A stretch of DNA of 64,000 nucleotides from Paenisporosarcina sp050269735 (GCF_050269735.1 NZ_JBNNIX010000001.1:1485278-1549277); one strand, 5' to 3'; shown: positions 43,212-52,709, counted from the stretch's first letter. Numbers and translations: made by a program. Notes: generated by a model not told the origin, from the sequence alone.

Positions 43212-44308
43212 CAACGCATGTTTTAATAGTGGGTCTAGGCTTAATAGGTGGATCATTGGCTTTGGCAATCCAAAAAAATCCTGAAGTGAAAGTGATGGGT
43301 TTTGATACAGACTCCCACACCGTTCGAAAAGCTAAAAAATTAGGCGTTATCCATGACATGGCCCTTAGCCTTAAAGATTCTGCCAAAATGGCAGATATCA
43401 TTGTCTTTGCAACACCGGTCAATGCAACACTTCAATTAATGAACGAAGCCCAACATTGGCAACTCAAAAAAGATGTTATTCTTTCTGATACTGGTAGTAC
43501 TAAGAAAATCATAATGGAAAAAGCAAAATCACTTAAAAAACTAGGACTCACTTTTATTGGCGGGCATCCTATGGCTGGCTCACACAAAAGTGGTATTGAG
43601 GCTGCAAAGGCACATTTATTTGAAAATGCCTACTATATGGTTACTCCACTCGAGCACGAAGAAGAAGAGAAAATTCATATCCTGGAAAAGTTATTACTCC
43701 CGACAAAAGGAAAACTTCTACGAGTGACTGCGTTGGAACATGATCATATGACAGCGGTAGTTAGCCACTTTCCCCATTTGGTTGCGGCATCTTTAGTTCA
43801 CCAATTATCTAGTGAGAATGAAGAATATCCATTCACGCGCCAACTCGCAGCAGGTGGATTTCGGGATATCACAAGAATTGCGTCTTCCAATCCGGTTATG
43901 TGGAGAGACATCACTCTTCAGAACCGAATCGAATTGGTCGATCAATTAACAAAATGGCAAAAAGAAATGGACACGGTAAAAACGTTGTTAATGCAGGCCG
44001 AACCATCTAATATTGAACATTACTTTTCGAGAGCCAAATATGTCAGAGATGAATTGCCGATCACTTCACAAGGTGCGATGTATTCAGTATTTGATTTATA
44101 TGTCGATGTACCTGATTATCCGGGTGTCATTTCAGAAATCACAGGTATTCTCGCAAATCGTTTAATCAGTATTACAAACTTGCGGATTGTTGAGACAAGA
44201 GAAGATGTGTTTGGGATTCTCGTCATTAGTTTCCAGACGCTCGAAGACCGCAGCAAAGCAGCTAAATGTATAGCCGAAGAAACAATTTATGAAACGTATA
44301 TATCTTAA
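43208..44308 (+). CDS. tyrA: Prephenate dehydrogenase with C-terminal ACT domain
   Basis: A 366-residue enzyme with an NAD-binding GLGLIGGSLALAI (9-21), the HPMAGSHKSG catalytic histidine region, and an ACT domain (about 294-366, LYVDVPDYPGVISEITGILA in part) for feedback control. It makes 4-hydroxyphenylpyruvate for tyrosine. ATGA overlap with hisC. Confidence 0.94.
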   Translation: MTTHVLIVGLGLIGGSLALAIQKNPEVKVMGFDTDSHTVRKAKKLGVIHDMALSLKDSAKMADIIVFATPVNATLQLMNEAQHWQLKKDVILSDTGSTKKIIMEKAKSLKKLGLTFIGGHPMAGSHKSGIEAAKAHLFENAYYMVTPLEHEEEEKIHILEKLLLPTKGKLLRVTALEHDHMTAVVSHFPHLVAASLVHQLSSENEEYPFTRQLAAGGFRDITRIASSNPVMWRDITLQNRIELVDQLTKWQKEMDTVKTLLMQAEPSNIEHYFSRAKYVRDELPITSQGAMYSVFDLYVDVPDYPGVISEITGILANRLISITNLRIVETREDVFGILVISFQTLEDRSKAAKCIAEETIYETYIS

Positions 44309-44389
44309 GTATAAGAAAGCGTACTAGTCACTCTAAACACGATTTTAGATAAACTGAAAATCCAATACGATTATTAGGATGTGAATGTA

Positions 44390-45700
44390 TTGAAGGATTC
44401 CATAAAACTACAAGCAAACCAAGTAGCCCTCCACGGAACTATAAAAGTACCTGGTGATAAATCGATTTCTCACCGTTCCATTATGTTTGGTGCTATGGCT
44501 AAAGGTAAAACAACGGTCAATGGTTTTTTACTTGGGGATGATTGTTTAAGTACGATTTCCTGTTTTCAAAAATTAGGTGTCGATATTGTCGTGGATGGTC
44601 ATGAAGTCACCATCAAGAGTGACGGGATGGAAAGCTGGAAAGAACCTACTGAAATCTTGGATACAGGTAATTCAGGAACGACTACTCGTTTAATGCTTGG
44701 CATATTAGCCGGATCCAACATCCACAGCGTCCTCGTTGGCGATGAATCCATTGCGAAGAGACCGATGAAACGAGTAATCGAACCTTTAAGACAAATGGGT
44801 GCAAAAATCTCAGGGAGAAGTGGAGGACAGTTCACCCCACTTGCTGTTCAGGGAACCGATCTGAAAGCCATCGACTACACGATGCCCGTTGCAAGCGCAC
44901 AAGTTAAGTCCGCTATTTTGCTTGCTGGTCTTCAAGCAAATGGTGTGACAAAAGTCCGTGAAAAAGAAGTGTCACGAGATCATACTGAGCGTATGTTGCG
45001 CCAATTTGGAGCTACCGTAAACTGTCAGGATGGTGTCATTCAACTTCAGGGAGGCCAAAAGCTTTCTGCAACGCATGTTGAAGTGCCAGGAGATATTTCC
45101 TCAGCTGCCTTCTTTTTAGTGGCAGGAGCCATTGCTAAGGACAGTAGCATTCGTCTGGAAAATGTCGGATTAAATCCAACACGTACCGGTATTATTGATG
45201 TTCTGAAAAATATGGGAGCCAATCTTGAAATTGAAGTTGAAATTGATACAGATGACAAAGAACCTATTGGCAGTGTTTCGATTAAAACATCTGAGCTTCA
45301 CGGCATTGAAATCGGCGGCGAAATGATACCTAGGTTAATTGACGAAATTCCAATCATTGCTTTACTGGCAACGCAAGCACATGGTACGACAGTAATCAAA
45401 GATGCTGAGGAACTTAAAGTAAAAGAAACCGACCGTATAACAGCCGTAGTTGAAGAGTTGAAAAAGTTAGGTGCAGATATTCAAGCAACGGATGATGGGA
45501 TGATTATCAACGGACCTGTAACACTTAATGGAGGGGTCTTAAACTCGTATGGAGACCACCGCATCGGCATGATGGGTGCGATTGCTTCGGTTATTTCGAC
45601 AGGTCCCATTGAAATTGAACAGGCTTCGTGCATTTCCGTATCTTATCCTAACTTCTTCGATCATTTGCGAAATGTGTCTACTTATGAAACTCTCCGTTAA
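44390..45700 (+). CDS. aroA: EPSP synthase (3-phosphoshikimate 1-carboxyvinyltransferase)
   Basis: A 436-residue enzyme with GDKSISHRSIMFGAMAKG, LDTGNSGTTTRLM and YGDHRIGMM. The LDTGNSGTT context rather than GNAGT is of the class II type found in Gram-positives. TTG 44390 is chosen because AGGA lies about 10 bases upstream; GTG 44381 is possible. Last shikimate gene of the cluster (aroE in B. subtilis), 81 bases after tyrA. Confidence 0.95.
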   Translation: MKDSIKLQANQVALHGTIKVPGDKSISHRSIMFGAMAKGKTTVNGFLLGDDCLSTISCFQKLGVDIVVDGHEVTIKSDGMESWKEPTEILDTGNSGTTTRLMLGILAGSNIHSVLVGDESIAKRPMKRVIEPLRQMGAKISGRSGGQFTPLAVQGTDLKAIDYTMPVASAQVKSAILLAGLQANGVTKVREKEVSRDHTERMLRQFGATVNCQDGVIQLQGGQKLSATHVEVPGDISSAAFFLVAGAIAKDSSIRLENVGLNPTRTGIIDVLKNMGANLEIEVEIDTDDKEPIGSVSIKTSELHGIEIGGEMIPRLIDEIPIIALLATQAHGTTVIKDAEELKVKETDRITAVVEELKKLGADIQATDDGMIINGPVTLNGGVLNSYGDHRIGMMGAIASVISTGPIEIEQASCISVSYPNFFDHLRNVSTYETLR

Positions 45701-45714
45701 GCGGGGAGTTTTTT
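45687..45714 (+). terminator. Terminator ending the aromatic cluster
   Basis: AAACTCTCCG / CGGGGAGTTT with one G-U pair; the aroA stop codon lies in the loop; T6 tail. Confidence 0.85.
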
Positions 45715-45777
45715 CTTGTGAATGGGGTAGTCCTGATGTAGCATATGGTATGAATAGAAAGAGAACGGGTGATGGAA

Positions 45778-47031
45778 ATGGAAATAAGTCAACAATTTAT
45801 TGAAGCGATTGAAGCTGGAGATTTACAGGCCGTTCAATCTTTGATTGAAACTTTACAGCTTTCAAGCGAACCGGACGCGCAATATGAAATTGCTAACATG
45901 CTTGTGCAAGCTGGATATTTAAAAGAAGGTGAACAAGTACTAGAACATCTTCAGTTCTTGTTTCCTGAGGAAGCACAGCTCAAGATTGACAGAGCACAGG
46001 TACTAATGGAAATTGACGAGGAAGACGAAGCTTTATTATTACTGACAAGCATCGAAGAACATGAAGAAGAATATCCTCAAGCATTACTCAGTTTAGCTGA
46101 TTATTATCAAATGCAGGGCTTTTACGAATCTGCAGAGCAAAAAATCAATCAAGCACTCGCAATTTTGCCTGGAGAAACTTTGCTGATTTTTGCAAAAGCG
46201 GAACTTCTTCTGGAAACAGGAAAATATCTTGAAGCTGCACGCTTATATGAAAATCTGAAAAACGAAACGGATGAAATCGCCGGAATTCGTTTATCTGAAC
46301 GACTGGCTGAAGTATATAGTGCAGGAGCAGCATATGAGGATGCCATTCCTTTTTACGAAGAATCCTTAGTTGATCATGTAACACCAGATTTACTATTCGG
46401 TTATGCATATGCCGCATTCCAGGCAGGACAGTATGATTTATCGGTGCGTAAACTGAATGAAGTAAAAACATTGGATCCCGACTATTTCTCAGCGCACTTA
46501 TTACTGTCACAAGCATACAGCATGCTAGAAGACCATGAGCAAGCCTATCAGGCTATTCTTGAAGGATTGAGTCGTGATGAATATGATAAGGAATTGTACT
46601 TATTCGCCGGTAAAATGGCATTGAAGCTTGGGAAAGTGGTGGAGGCTGAACAACATCTGCGTCAGGCAATCGCACTGGACCCAGAATATATGGAAGCTAC
46701 ATTGACTCTTGTGTCATATTTGCATGCTGAAGAACGCGATCAGGACGTTATTGAACTGATTGAAATCATCTCACAAAATCAGGACGACTGGTCCGCTTTA
46801 TACCCGTTTGCAGCTGAAGCTTATGCGAAAGAAGAAAATTTTGAACGTGCATACGATTTTTATTCTTTGGCATATACTGATCATAAGGAAGACCCGTTGT
46901 TCATGGAAAAATACGTTTATTTTCTACTCGAAGAAGGAAAACGTGAAGAAGCTCTAGAAATAGGTAGACAATTAGTTCTTTTACAACCTCATGAAGAAAG
47001 ATGGCAAGACCTGATTGAATCTTTGTCGTGA
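45778..47031 (+). CDS. ypiA: Tetratricopeptide repeat protein (YpiA-like)
   Basis: A 418-residue protein made almost entirely of TPR-type helical repeats (about ten, e.g. DALLLLTSIEEHEEEYPQAL region and AYQAILEGLSRDEYDKELYLFAGKMAL in part). It has no signal or membrane segment, so it is a cytoplasmic scaffold of unknown partner. Position before ypiB-ypiF-qcrA matches YpiA. ATG 45778 with GGGTGAT upstream is preferred; 45772 is an alternative. Confidence 0.85.
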   Translation: MEISQQFIEAIEAGDLQAVQSLIETLQLSSEPDAQYEIANMLVQAGYLKEGEQVLEHLQFLFPEEAQLKIDRAQVLMEIDEEDEALLLLTSIEEHEEEYPQALLSLADYYQMQGFYESAEQKINQALAILPGETLLIFAKAELLLETGKYLEAARLYENLKNETDEIAGIRLSERLAEVYSAGAAYEDAIPFYEESLVDHVTPDLLFGYAYAAFQAGQYDLSVRKLNEVKTLDPDYFSAHLLLSQAYSMLEDHEQAYQAILEGLSRDEYDKELYLFAGKMALKLGKVVEAEQHLRQAIALDPEYMEATLTLVSYLHAEERDQDVIELIEIISQNQDDWSALYPFAAEAYAKEENFERAYDFYSLAYTDHKEDPLFMEKYVYFLLEEGKREEALEIGRQLVLLQPHEERWQDLIESLS

Positions 47032-47044
47032 AAGGAGGAGTAGT

Positions 47045-47599
47045 ATGACCGCATCTGTTTCTGTGATGGAAAAGAAAGAATTTGTGCGTTGGTTTTTGAA
47101 ACGATATCAAATGAAACGTCGTGAATGCGTATGGATCCTCAATTATTTATTAAGTCATGATGATTTACTCCAAAAAGTTCATTTTGTAGAAGAAGCACAT
47201 TACTGCCCAAGAGCGATGGTTATGTCTGTTACAGAATCCAATGGCGTGCCGTTTCGCTTTTACAAAGGAAATTTGATGACTGCAGATGCAGAGAAATCAT
47301 TTCACGACTTGCGTTTAAATCCAAATGAAGATATGTTTATTCAGTTGAATTTCCCAAATGTCCCACCAAGTTCAGAGTATTTGGCGGTACTGGAAGAAAA
47401 CCCATTTATGCCGAAATATTTGCATATTAACGACAAAGATCGCCTTATTGCTGAAGAAGTACTGAAAGTCAGTATGAATTCATTTAGAGAAGAGCATATA
47501 TTGAAACAAATTGATGAAGCTTTGGACGCCAATGATAAAGAACGCTTTTTTGAATTGTCTAAATTGCTACAAGGGATGAAAGAATCATCCAATTCTTAA
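47045..47599 (+). CDS. ypiB: UPF0302 family protein YpiB
   Basis: A 184-residue protein beginning around VMEKKEFVRWFLKRYQMKRRECVWILNYL (in parts), the UPF0302/YpiB family feature, with the ReoM-ReoY pattern of a small regulator. In Listeria the homologue ReoY acts with ClpC in controlling MurA stability; function in this species is inferred. AAAGGAGGAG precedes ATG 47045. Confidence 0.85.
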   Translation: MTASVSVMEKKEFVRWFLKRYQMKRRECVWILNYLLSHDDLLQKVHFVEEAHYCPRAMVMSVTESNGVPFRFYKGNLMTADAEKSFHDLRLNPNEDMFIQLNFPNVPPSSEYLAVLEENPFMPKYLHINDKDRLIAEEVLKVSMNSFREEHILKQIDEALDANDKERFFELSKLLQGMKESSNS

Positions 47600-47627
47600 C
47601 TTCATCGTGTACACGATGAAGTTTTTT
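47598..47627 (+). terminator. Terminator after ypiB
   Basis: A perfect 26-base palindrome (AACTTCATCGTGT and its complement, 47598-47623) with T6. It starts inside the ypiB stop codon; the next gene begins 20 bases later, so some read-through is likely. Confidence 0.85.
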
Positions 47628-47646
47628 GTTGAGAGGAAATGAAGAT

Positions 47647-48102
47647 ATGTACTGGAATTCAAAAGATGTGAGTGTTTTTATAGAACAAAAAGAGTTTGTT
47701 GACACGGCCGTGATTCCATTATTACTGATTGATGGACAAGCCAGTCAATTGAAACAAAATGCTTCGAGTGCTGAGTTTTTGATGGCACTTACCGCATTTA
47801 TCGAAAATCAATTTAAAGGGCGGGTGGTCCTAATGCCACCAATTACTTATACGAAACGGTCCAATTATAAGCAATTAGCAGAAGAATGGACGGAAACGTT
47901 AAACGATGTAGGCTTTAAGCATTTGTTTTTTGTTTCAAGTGACATGGCATGGGCAAATGAAGCACCTGAATTGAACGTAATCTATACCCCATCCATTCCC
48001 CTTGAAAATATGGACCAGAAATTGCGTCAATCCGTACTGGATGATCAATTAAGACAAATAATTCCGGTATTTGCAAACCGTTGGGCAAAAAACGGACAAT
48101 AA
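47647..48102 (+). CDS. ypiF: DUF2487 family protein (YpiF-like)
   Basis: A 151-residue soluble protein starting MYWNSKDVSVFIEQKEFVDT. It fits the DUF2487/YpiF family by position (directly before qcrA), length and N-terminus. No catalytic motif is visible and the function is unknown. GAGAGGAAATGA lies before ATG 47647. Confidence 0.8.
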   Translation: MYWNSKDVSVFIEQKEFVDTAVIPLLLIDGQASQLKQNASSAEFLMALTAFIENQFKGRVVLMPPITYTKRSNYKQLAEEWTETLNDVGFKHLFFVSSDMAWANEAPELNVIYTPSIPLENMDQKLRQSVLDDQLRQIIPVFANRWAKNGQ

Positions 48103-48114
48103 GCTTCAAGAAAT

Positions 48115-48177
48115 GTTCACAAAGTACATGTTCGCATCTATTGGAATATTGACCTCCGTTTTTTATTGAGCTATCAT
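48115..48177 (+). promoter_or_regulatory. qcrABC promoter with upstream ResD-like box
   Basis: A TTGACC -35 (48149-48154), 17-base spacer and TATCAT -10 (48172-48177) form a good SigA promoter. GTTCACAAA at 48115-48123 is TTTGTGAAC on the minus strand, identical to the two boxes before resA, and ends 25 bases upstream of the -35. ResDE control of qcr genes is known in B. subtilis; binding here is inferred. Confidence 0.6.
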
Positions 48178-48254
48178 AGAACTGTCCTAGTTTTACTATT
48201 TTTTGTATAAGTATGTCCGTTGGACTGACCTTTAAAGTTAGAGGGGGGAAAAGG

Positions 48255-48761
48255 ATGAGTAACAATCGTGTATCAAGACGTCAATTCCTAAACTACACAT
48301 TAACTGGTGTTGGTGGGTTTATGGCTGCAGGTATGTTAATGCCGATGGTTCGTTTTGCAATCGATCCTGTATTGCAAAAAGCTGGTGGTGGAGACTTTAT
48401 ACCAACTGATAAAAAAGTGGCAGATATCACTGATGTGCCGGAACGTGTCGACTTTGCATTTGAACAAGTAGATGCATGGTATACATCTGAAGTAACAAGC
48501 ACTGCATGGGTTTACAAAAATGGCGACAAAATTATCGCGCTATCACCAGTATGTAAACATTTAGGTTGTACGGTTAATTGGGCAGGTAGCCCGGATCACC
48601 CGGATCAATTCTTCTGTCCATGTCACGCTGGTCGTTATGAAAAGAACGGTAAAAACATTAAAGGTACACCACCTCTAGGTCCGTTGGACGAGTTTGAAGT
48701 ACGTGAAAAAGATGGTCTTTTACAAATCGGTAAAACACGACCAAATACATTAGTTAAGTAA
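48255..48761 (+). CDS. qcrA: Menaquinol:cytochrome c reductase Rieske subunit
   Basis: A 168-residue Rieske protein with 2Fe-2S ligands in CKHLGC and CPCHAGRY. The N-terminal SRRQFL followed by a hydrophobic helix is a twin-arginine signal, as for B. subtilis QcrA. It transfers electrons from menaquinol to cytochrome c at the outer membrane face. ATG 48255 with GAGGGGGG upstream. Confidence 0.95.
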   Translation: MSNNRVSRRQFLNYTLTGVGGFMAAGMLMPMVRFAIDPVLQKAGGGDFIPTDKKVADITDVPERVDFAFEQVDAWYTSEVTSTAWVYKNGDKIIALSPVCKHLGCTVNWAGSPDHPDQFFCPCHAGRYEKNGKNIKGTPPLGPLDEFEVREKDGLLQIGKTRPNTLVK

Positions 48762-48776
48762 GGGGGTACGACGTCA

Positions 48777-49451
48777 GTGCTAAATAAGATTTATGATTGG
48801 GTGGATGAACGTCTGGATATTACTCCTATTTGGCGTGATATTGCAGATCATGAAGTTCCAGAGCACGTTAACCCTGCACATCATTTTTCAGCATTCGTTT
48901 ATTGTTTTGGGGGCTTAACGTTCTTCATCACGGTAATTCAAATTCTGTCTGGTATGTTTTTAACAATGTACTATACACCGGATATTGAAAATGCATGGAA
49001 ATCTGTTTACTACTTGCAAAATGAAGTAGCATTCGGTGAAATTGTGCGTGGTATGCATCACTGGGGAGCTTCACTTGTAATCGTGATGATTTTCCTTCAT
49101 ACATTACGCGTATTCTTTACAGGTTCTTATAAAAAACCTCGTGAATTAAACTGGGTAGTAGGCGTGTTGATTTTAGGCGTCATGTTAGGTTTAGGATTCA
49201 CGGGTTATCTACTTCCTTGGGACATGAAAGCGTTGTTTGCAACGAAAGTAGGTATTGAAATTGCTGCATCCGTGCCATTTATCGGAGGCGCAATTAAAAC
49301 CTTGTTAGCCGGTGATGAACACATCCTCGGTGCACAAACGTTAACACGATTCTTTGCGATTCATGTATTCTTCTTACCAGCTGCTTTGCTTGGGTTGCTT
49401 GCAGCACACTTTATCATGATTCGTAAACAAGGTATTTCAGGACCGTTGTAA
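48777..49451 (+). CDS. qcrB: Menaquinol:cytochrome c reductase cytochrome b6 subunit
   Basis: A 224-residue cytochrome b6-type protein with four transmembrane helices and two haem-ligating His pairs (in GMHHWGASLVIVMIFLHTLRVF and HVFFLPAALLGLLAAHFIM, each quoted in part). GTG start at 48777, 15 bases after qcrA, with AAGGGGGT upstream. It corresponds to the N-terminal half of mitochondrial cytochrome b. Confidence 0.95.
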   Translation: MLNKIYDWVDERLDITPIWRDIADHEVPEHVNPAHHFSAFVYCFGGLTFFITVIQILSGMFLTMYYTPDIENAWKSVYYLQNEVAFGEIVRGMHHWGASLVIVMIFLHTLRVFFTGSYKKPRELNWVVGVLILGVMLGLGFTGYLLPWDMKALFATKVGIEIAASVPFIGGAIKTLLAGDEHILGAQTLTRFFAIHVFFLPAALLGLLAAHFIMIRKQGISGPL

Positions 49452-49491
49452 GATACAGCGTCTTTGATGATTTCTAAAAGGAGGGGACAAT

Positions 49492-50253
49492 ATGCATCGC
49501 GGAAAAGGGATGAAATTTGTCGGGGATTCTCGTGTACCTGCTAATCGCAAACCGAATATTCCAAAAGACTATTCCGAGTATCCGGGTAAAACTGAAGCGT
49601 TCTGGCCAAACTTTTTATTGAAAGAATGGTTGGTTGGTTCTGTTTTCTTAATTGGTTATTTAATCTTGACTGTTGCACATCCATCACCACTTGAACGACA
49701 AGCGGATCCAACAGATACAGGTTACATACCGTTACCGGACTGGTATTTCTTGTTCTTATATCAATTGTTAAAATATGAATTTGCTTCTGGTCCTTTCAAT
49801 GTTATCGGAGCAATCATTATTCCAGGGCTTGCGTTTGGAGCACTTTTACTTGCACCATTTTTGGACAAAGGTCCTGAGCGTCGTCCATTTAAACGTCCTT
49901 TGCCAACGGCGTTTATGTTACTTGCATTGGCATCAATGTTCTACCTGACTTGGGAATCTGTTGTGAACCATGACTGGGAAGCAGCAAAAGCTCAAGGTGA
50001 AATTCGTGAGGAAGCACAATTCGACACAGAAGCAGAAGGGTATAAAATTTACTCGGAAGCATCTTGTATCGGCTGTCACGGTAATGCATTCGAAGGTGGT
50101 ATTGGTCCATCTTTAGCAACTACTGATAAAACAGCTGAAGAAATTATAGAAATCGCGAAAAATGGTAAAGGTACTATGCCAGCTGGAACGTTTAAAGGTA
50201 CTGATGAAGAATTAAAAGAGTTAGCTACATTCATTGATGAGTTAACACCATAA
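49492..50253 (+). CDS. qcrC: Menaquinol:cytochrome c reductase cytochrome b/c subunit
   Basis: A 253-residue fusion: a subunit IV-like part with three transmembrane helices (about 44-62, 105-130, 143-160) and a C-terminal cytochrome c domain with haem motif CIGCH (about residue 195) and the distal Met in GTMPAG. The haem is attached by ResABC. This b/c fusion is typical of Bacillus QcrC. AAGGAGGGG lies before the ATG. Confidence 0.95.
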   Translation: MHRGKGMKFVGDSRVPANRKPNIPKDYSEYPGKTEAFWPNFLLKEWLVGSVFLIGYLILTVAHPSPLERQADPTDTGYIPLPDWYFLFLYQLLKYEFASGPFNVIGAIIIPGLAFGALLLAPFLDKGPERRPFKRPLPTAFMLLALASMFYLTWESVVNHDWEAAKAQGEIREEAQFDTEAEGYKIYSEASCIGCHGNAFEGGIGPSLATTDKTAEEIIEIAKNGKGTMPAGTFKGTDEELKELATFIDELTP

Positions 50254-50264
50254 TAGATTTTTGA

Positions 50265-50294
50265 AAAGAGAGTCAGGGAACTGACTCTTTTTTT
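50265..50294 (+). terminator. Terminator after qcrC
   Basis: AGAGTCAG, loop GGAA, CTGACTCT, then T7. Confidence 0.85.
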
Positions 50295-50316
50295 GTACAT
50301 AAAGGAGTGGTAGGAA

Positions 50317-50916
50317 GTGCATACTTTACTAACTCAAATAAAATTCGTTTTATTTCATAAATCATTCATGTGGTTGTTGCTCATCGTCAATATATTAGGA
50401 ACTGCTTATGGGTATTATTGGTATGGGTGGCAACTTGCAATAACGGATCCGATTTTCTTGATTTTCGTACCAGACAGTCCCACTGCCAGTTTATTCTTCT
50501 CAATTGCTCTTATTGGATGGCTGATAAACCGTCATTTTAAACTAATAGAAGCGCTTGCTCTAATTACATTAGTGAAATATGGGCTGTGGGCAGTTGTGAT
50601 GAACATTTGGACTCAGTTTGAAGGCAGCCCGATCGGTATCGTCGGTTGGATGCTTATTGCAAGTCATTTTGCAATGGCAGTTCAAGCAGTTTTATACATT
50701 CCTTTTTATAAATTTAAATGGATACATATACTAATTGCTGCTATCTGGACATTACATAATGATGTGATTGACTATGTTTTTGGGCAAATGCCGATTTATC
50801 GCAGCTTAAGCGAACATTACCAAACAATAGGGTACTTTACATTCTGGTTGTCGATTGCTTGTATCTTAATAGCGATTAAGGTCATCAAATCGTCACCAAT
50901 TGAGCAATCTAATTAG
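50317..50916 (+). CDS. ypjA: DUF1405 membrane protein (YpjA-like)
   Basis: A 199-residue integral membrane protein with about six hydrophobic segments. It matches YpjA/DUF1405 by position after qcrC and by the NILGTAYGYYWYGWQL and LHNDVIDYVFGQMP motifs. Function unknown. GTG start with AAAGGAG upstream. Confidence 0.82.
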   Translation: MHTLLTQIKFVLFHKSFMWLLLIVNILGTAYGYYWYGWQLAITDPIFLIFVPDSPTASLFFSIALIGWLINRHFKLIEALALITLVKYGLWAVVMNIWTQFEGSPIGIVGWMLIASHFAMAVQAVLYIPFYKFKWIHILIAAIWTLHNDVIDYVFGQMPIYRSLSEHYQTIGYFTFWLSIACILIAIKVIKSSPIEQSN

Positions 50917-50978
50917 TTGCTCAATTATATCTGGGCAGATAAAATAAGTGGTAGATAGAAAATAGGGGGATGATCCAT

Positions 50979-51656
50979 TTGGGTTTTTTAGTGTATTTTG
51001 CCGTATTATTGTTGTTACCATTGTACGCGCAATTTAAAGTAAAACGAACGTATAAAAAATACTCAAAAGTACGTTCAACTTCTGGGATGTCAGGTGCTCA
51101 GGTAGCACGTTTAATTTTAGATCAAAATGGTTTACAAGATGTGAAAGTGGTGGAAAGTCACGGATACTTGAGCGATCATTATAATCCATTAACGAAAATT
51201 GTTGCATTATCTTCACACAACTATCATGAAGCTTCAGTCGCAGGAACTGCAATTGCAGCACACGAGGTTGGTCATGCAATTCAACACAAAGAAGCATATT
51301 CATTTTTAAAGTTCCGTCATATGTTAGTACCGGTTGCAAACATTTCATCAAACGCATCATGGATTTTCGTAATGATTGGAATTTTTGCAAGTATGTCCAA
51401 CTTTTTATTACTAGGTATCGTTTTATTAGCAGTTGGCGTATTATTCCAAATTGTTACATTACCAGTCGAATTTAATGCTTCTAGCCGTGCTATGACACAA
51501 ATTGTTTCTCATGGAATTATTCGTAACGAAGAAGAAACACACGCTCGTAAAGTATTAAATGCCGCTGCCATGACGTATGTTGCTGCAGCTGCAGTAGGTG
51601 TTCTTGAATTACTGCGTTTAGTATTAATTTATACTGGCATGAGCCGAGACGAATAG
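50979..51656 (+). CDS. YugP-like neutral zinc metallopeptidase
   Basis: A 225-residue membrane protein with four hydrophobic segments and the zinc motif HEVGH (AAHEVGHAIQHK), diagnostic of the YugP (DUF2268-like, Zn_peptidase_2) family. Start TTG 50979 is preferred because AGGGGGATGAT then has normal spacing; ATG 50970 would overlap it. It occupies the ypjB position between ypjA and ypjC; in B. subtilis the YugP gene lies elsewhere. Substrate unknown. Confidence 0.85.
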   Translation: MGFLVYFAVLLLLPLYAQFKVKRTYKKYSKVRSTSGMSGAQVARLILDQNGLQDVKVVESHGYLSDHYNPLTKIVALSSHNYHEASVAGTAIAAHEVGHAIQHKEAYSFLKFRHMLVPVANISSNASWIFVMIGIFASMSNFLLLGIVLLAVGVLFQIVTLPVEFNASSRAMTQIVSHGIIRNEEETHARKVLNAAAMTYVAAAAVGVLELLRLVLIYTGMSRDE

Positions 51657-51699
51657 AAAAAAACTCACGTGCATGAATGACATGCTACGTGAGTTTTTT
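51657..51699. terminator. Bidirectional terminator between the YugP-like gene and ypjC
   Basis: AAAAACTCACGT ... ACGTGAGTTTTTT with an inner GCATG/CATGC pairing; A/T runs on both sides serve the convergent genes. Confidence 0.85.
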
Positions 51700-51731
51700 C
51701 GTTCTGATATTTATTTGTTAGGTTTGTTTAT

Positions 51732-52601
51732 TTAATCCAGAGGACGTTTTTGTTCATCCAGTGTAAATCCTTCTCCCATAACGTCATGAACTTCTGTCAT
51801 GGAAACAAATGCATGAGGGTCAATAGATGTGATGATATTTTTTAAGCGAACAATTTCATTTTTTCCTACTACACAGTACAATACTTCACGGTCCGTTTTA
51901 GTAAAGTGCCCAAAACCTCTTAAAACGGTAACACCACGGTCCATATCACTGGCGATTCGGTCAGCAATTTCATGTTGGAATTCCGAAATAATAAATGCAC
52001 CACGGGCAGCATAGGCACCTTCCTGAACGAAATCGATTACCCTTGCACCTATAAAGACTGCTACTAATGTATACATCATGGAACGCGAATCCAAGAAAGT
52101 TAACCAAGATAGAAGAATGACCGCTGCATCAAACATGAACATTGTTTTACCCATGCTCCAGCCCACATATTTGTGCGCAAGCCTTGCAATGATATCCACG
52201 CCACCAGTAGTACCACCATATCTGAAAATGATTCCAAGCCCCACTCCGACAAATACGCCTGCAAAAAGGGCGGCTAAAAATAAATCATCTTGTATATGAA
52301 TGTTAATTTCATAAATCTGGAATATTTTTAAAAATATCGAAACGGAAACCGTTCCTATGATTGTATAGACAAATACTTTTTGTCCCAAAAGACGCCATCC
52401 GAGAATAAACATTGGGATATTGAGAATTAAATTCATTAAAGCAGGATCAAGTTTGAATACGAAAAATAAAATTAAGGTGATCCCGCTAAATCCTCCCTCA
52501 CCAAGTTGGTTTTGAATGTTAAAATGAACAAAACCAAAACTGAAAATTGCTGCACCCAACATAATGAAAAATATATTTTTAAATTTAATGCCTTTAAGCA
52601 T
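51732..52601 (-). CDS. ypjC: YitT family membrane protein (YpjC-like)
   Basis: A 289-residue protein with five or six N-terminal transmembrane helices (FSFGFVHFNIQNQLGEGGFSG signature of the YitT family, in part) and a C-terminal DUF2179 domain (about 215-285). Role uncertain; homologues are linked to envelope and transport functions. ATG 52601 with GGGGTG upstream is chosen; the open frame extends upstream through hydrophobic nonsense. It is divergent from ypjD. Confidence 0.87.
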   Translation of the reverse strand: MLKGIKFKNIFFIMLGAAIFSFGFVHFNIQNQLGEGGFSGITLILFFVFKLDPALMNLILNIPMFILGWRLLGQKVFVYTIIGTVSVSIFLKIFQIYEINIHIQDDLFLAALFAGVFVGVGLGIIFRYGGTTGGVDIIARLAHKYVGWSMGKTMFMFDAAVILLSWLTFLDSRSMMYTLVAVFIGARVIDFVQEGAYAARGAFIISEFQHEIADRIASDMDRGVTVLRGFGHFTKTDREVLYCVVGKNEIVRLKNIITSIDPHAFVSMTEVHDVMGEGFTLDEQKRPLD

Positions 52602-52709
52602 TGAAACACCCCATTTTCTGAAAAAGAATCCTAAGTTATTATCATTCATTTTCAGTATTTTGACAACATCATTCCTTATTATTAGGATAAGGATAGGAGT
52701 GTGAAAAGA

